Shown in pieces: positions 63,184 through 64,000 of a DNA stretch of 64,000 nt. Position 1 is the first letter of the stretch, and each line of letters starts with the position of its first letter. Origin of the DNA: Lithospermum erythrorhizon (Eukaryota; Streptophyta; Magnoliopsida; Boraginales; Boraginaceae); contig JADFUC010001012.1 in assembly GCA_019722365.1 (NCBI GenBank), positions 310,001 through 374,000 of the forward strand. Direction: 5' to 3'. The notes below the pieces were generated by a model. It was not told the DNA's origin. It did not search any database and saw only the letters and a list, made by a program, of their open reading frames with translations. Both the position numbers and the translations under genes were made by a program.

Positions 63184-64000
63184 CTGCATCAGAAATGACA
63201 TGAGTAAGTTGATAGGTAGAAAATTTGTAGGACAGGCATGATTTAATATGACCAGAACTATTTAGATTTAAAGAAAAAGACATGAAGGAAAAAAATCAAA
63301 TACGGAGTATTATTGGAGTGGCAACCCAATTATACAATGAAGAGGGAGAAACACACACGGCCTTTCAGTTTAACTTGGCTTCATAATTTTGTGCCTTTCG
63401 CTTTTCGAGGGAACACATAATTTAATAAGATGTGTATGTTCTTGTTGACAATATCACCAATTTGAAAAATATACAAAACCGTTTTTCAAAATTTGGGGGC
63501 CAATGAATTTATTTACACAATTATTTAGTTTGTCATACGCTTTTGCATCAAACTGAGAGAAAAAGGAACAGGTGGGTCATCAAAAGGAATGAAGAATCTA
63601 CCGCCAAAAACTAATCTCAAGATTTACTAAGAAAACATACAATTAGAAAAATCAACTTAAACATATTTTCGCACGAAGCAAAATTTGGAAGAGAACACAT
63701 CCAAAGACCAGATGTCAGCGCCACTTTCTTTCCCTATCTTCCTCCGTTTACTTCTGATAGATTGATCAGTATTTGTGTACTCAAGTATCCTACAAGCTCT
63801 TTGGAATCATATTTGGACAATTTGGTTGATTTTTCTATTAAAATACACTGGTGTGAGTATAATGCAGACTGAATTTCTTTTAGCCAAACTAGAGGTCCTA
63901 ACTGTTCCCCTTGCCCGGTAGCTGTTTATTATCCATCACTCCCCCAACCCAGTTTTGATGCTAAATAGAAATGAGAATGAGAAAGACTTCAAATTGATAC
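63184..64000 (-). other. Intron of the OGDH E1 gene (3' part)
   Basis: The exon at 63,183 is preceded on the minus strand by an acceptor (TTTCTGATGCAG). No exon encoding the expected preceding sequence of the enzyme is found up to the window end, so the intron is at least 817 bp. It contains ATACGGAGTATT at about 63,300 and AT-rich sequence. Confidence 0.65.

Noticed and set aside
1..64000. A biosynthetic or defence gene cluster, or CRISPR-like array
   Set aside because: The eight genes belong to unrelated pathways, lie on mixed strands with kilobases of spacer, and no regularly spaced repeat array exists.

Overview
This is nuclear DNA from a flowering plant (eudicot). It shows intron-rich genes with GT-AG splice sites, AT-rich intergenic DNA and plant-specific families (MORF, MAKR, KCS, MTP). 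It also holds plant L1-type LINE, Mutator-like (MULE) and Stowaway remains. The word ATACTCCGTA or its complement recurs across the spacers (about 7,900, 10,910, 25,125, 28,850, 31,080, 50,750 and 63,300). From memory that fits Caryophyllales/Amaranthaceae genomes, but this is a weak inference. There are no operons, CRISPR arrays, rRNA or convincing tRNA genes.

Seven genes and one terminal fragment can be supported. In order: (1) exon 1 of an organellar RNA-editing factor, MORF1-like, minus, running off the left edge; (2) a four-exon plant coiled-coil protein of about 892 aa, minus; (3) a three-exon serine/arginine-rich nuclear-type protein of 1,302 aa whose start lies in a 24-nt first coding exon, plus; (4) a single-exon membrane-associated kinase regulator (MAKR), plus; (5) a single-exon 3-ketoacyl-CoA synthase of the KCS12/KCS19 type, minus; (6) a six-exon Mn-type cation diffusion facilitator, MTP11, minus; (7) a fifteen-exon beta-hexosaminidase, HEXO1, plus; (8) the last four exons of 2-oxoglutarate dehydrogenase E1, minus, running off the right edge. 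For the spliced genes the exons were joined by hand using GT-AG sites. In the four complete ones the total coding length is an exact multiple of three.

The spacers hold a decayed but nearly full-length LINE (about 54.4-59.8 kb, minus) and a decayed MULE transposase locus with outward-facing inverted repeats (42.5-45.3 kb). They also hold an 847-bp non-autonomous MULE-like element with a perfect 9-bp target duplication (60.7-61.6 kb), two adjacent Stowaway MITEs (20.4-20.9 kb) and several tandem duplications. The genes have unrelated functions (RNA editing, signalling, very-long-chain lipid synthesis, Mn transport, glycan trimming, TCA cycle). I see no gene cluster acting together and no convincing undescribed system. 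The most interesting signals are a triplicated splice acceptor and a 17-nt microexon in HEXO1, and the well-bounded MULE-like element.
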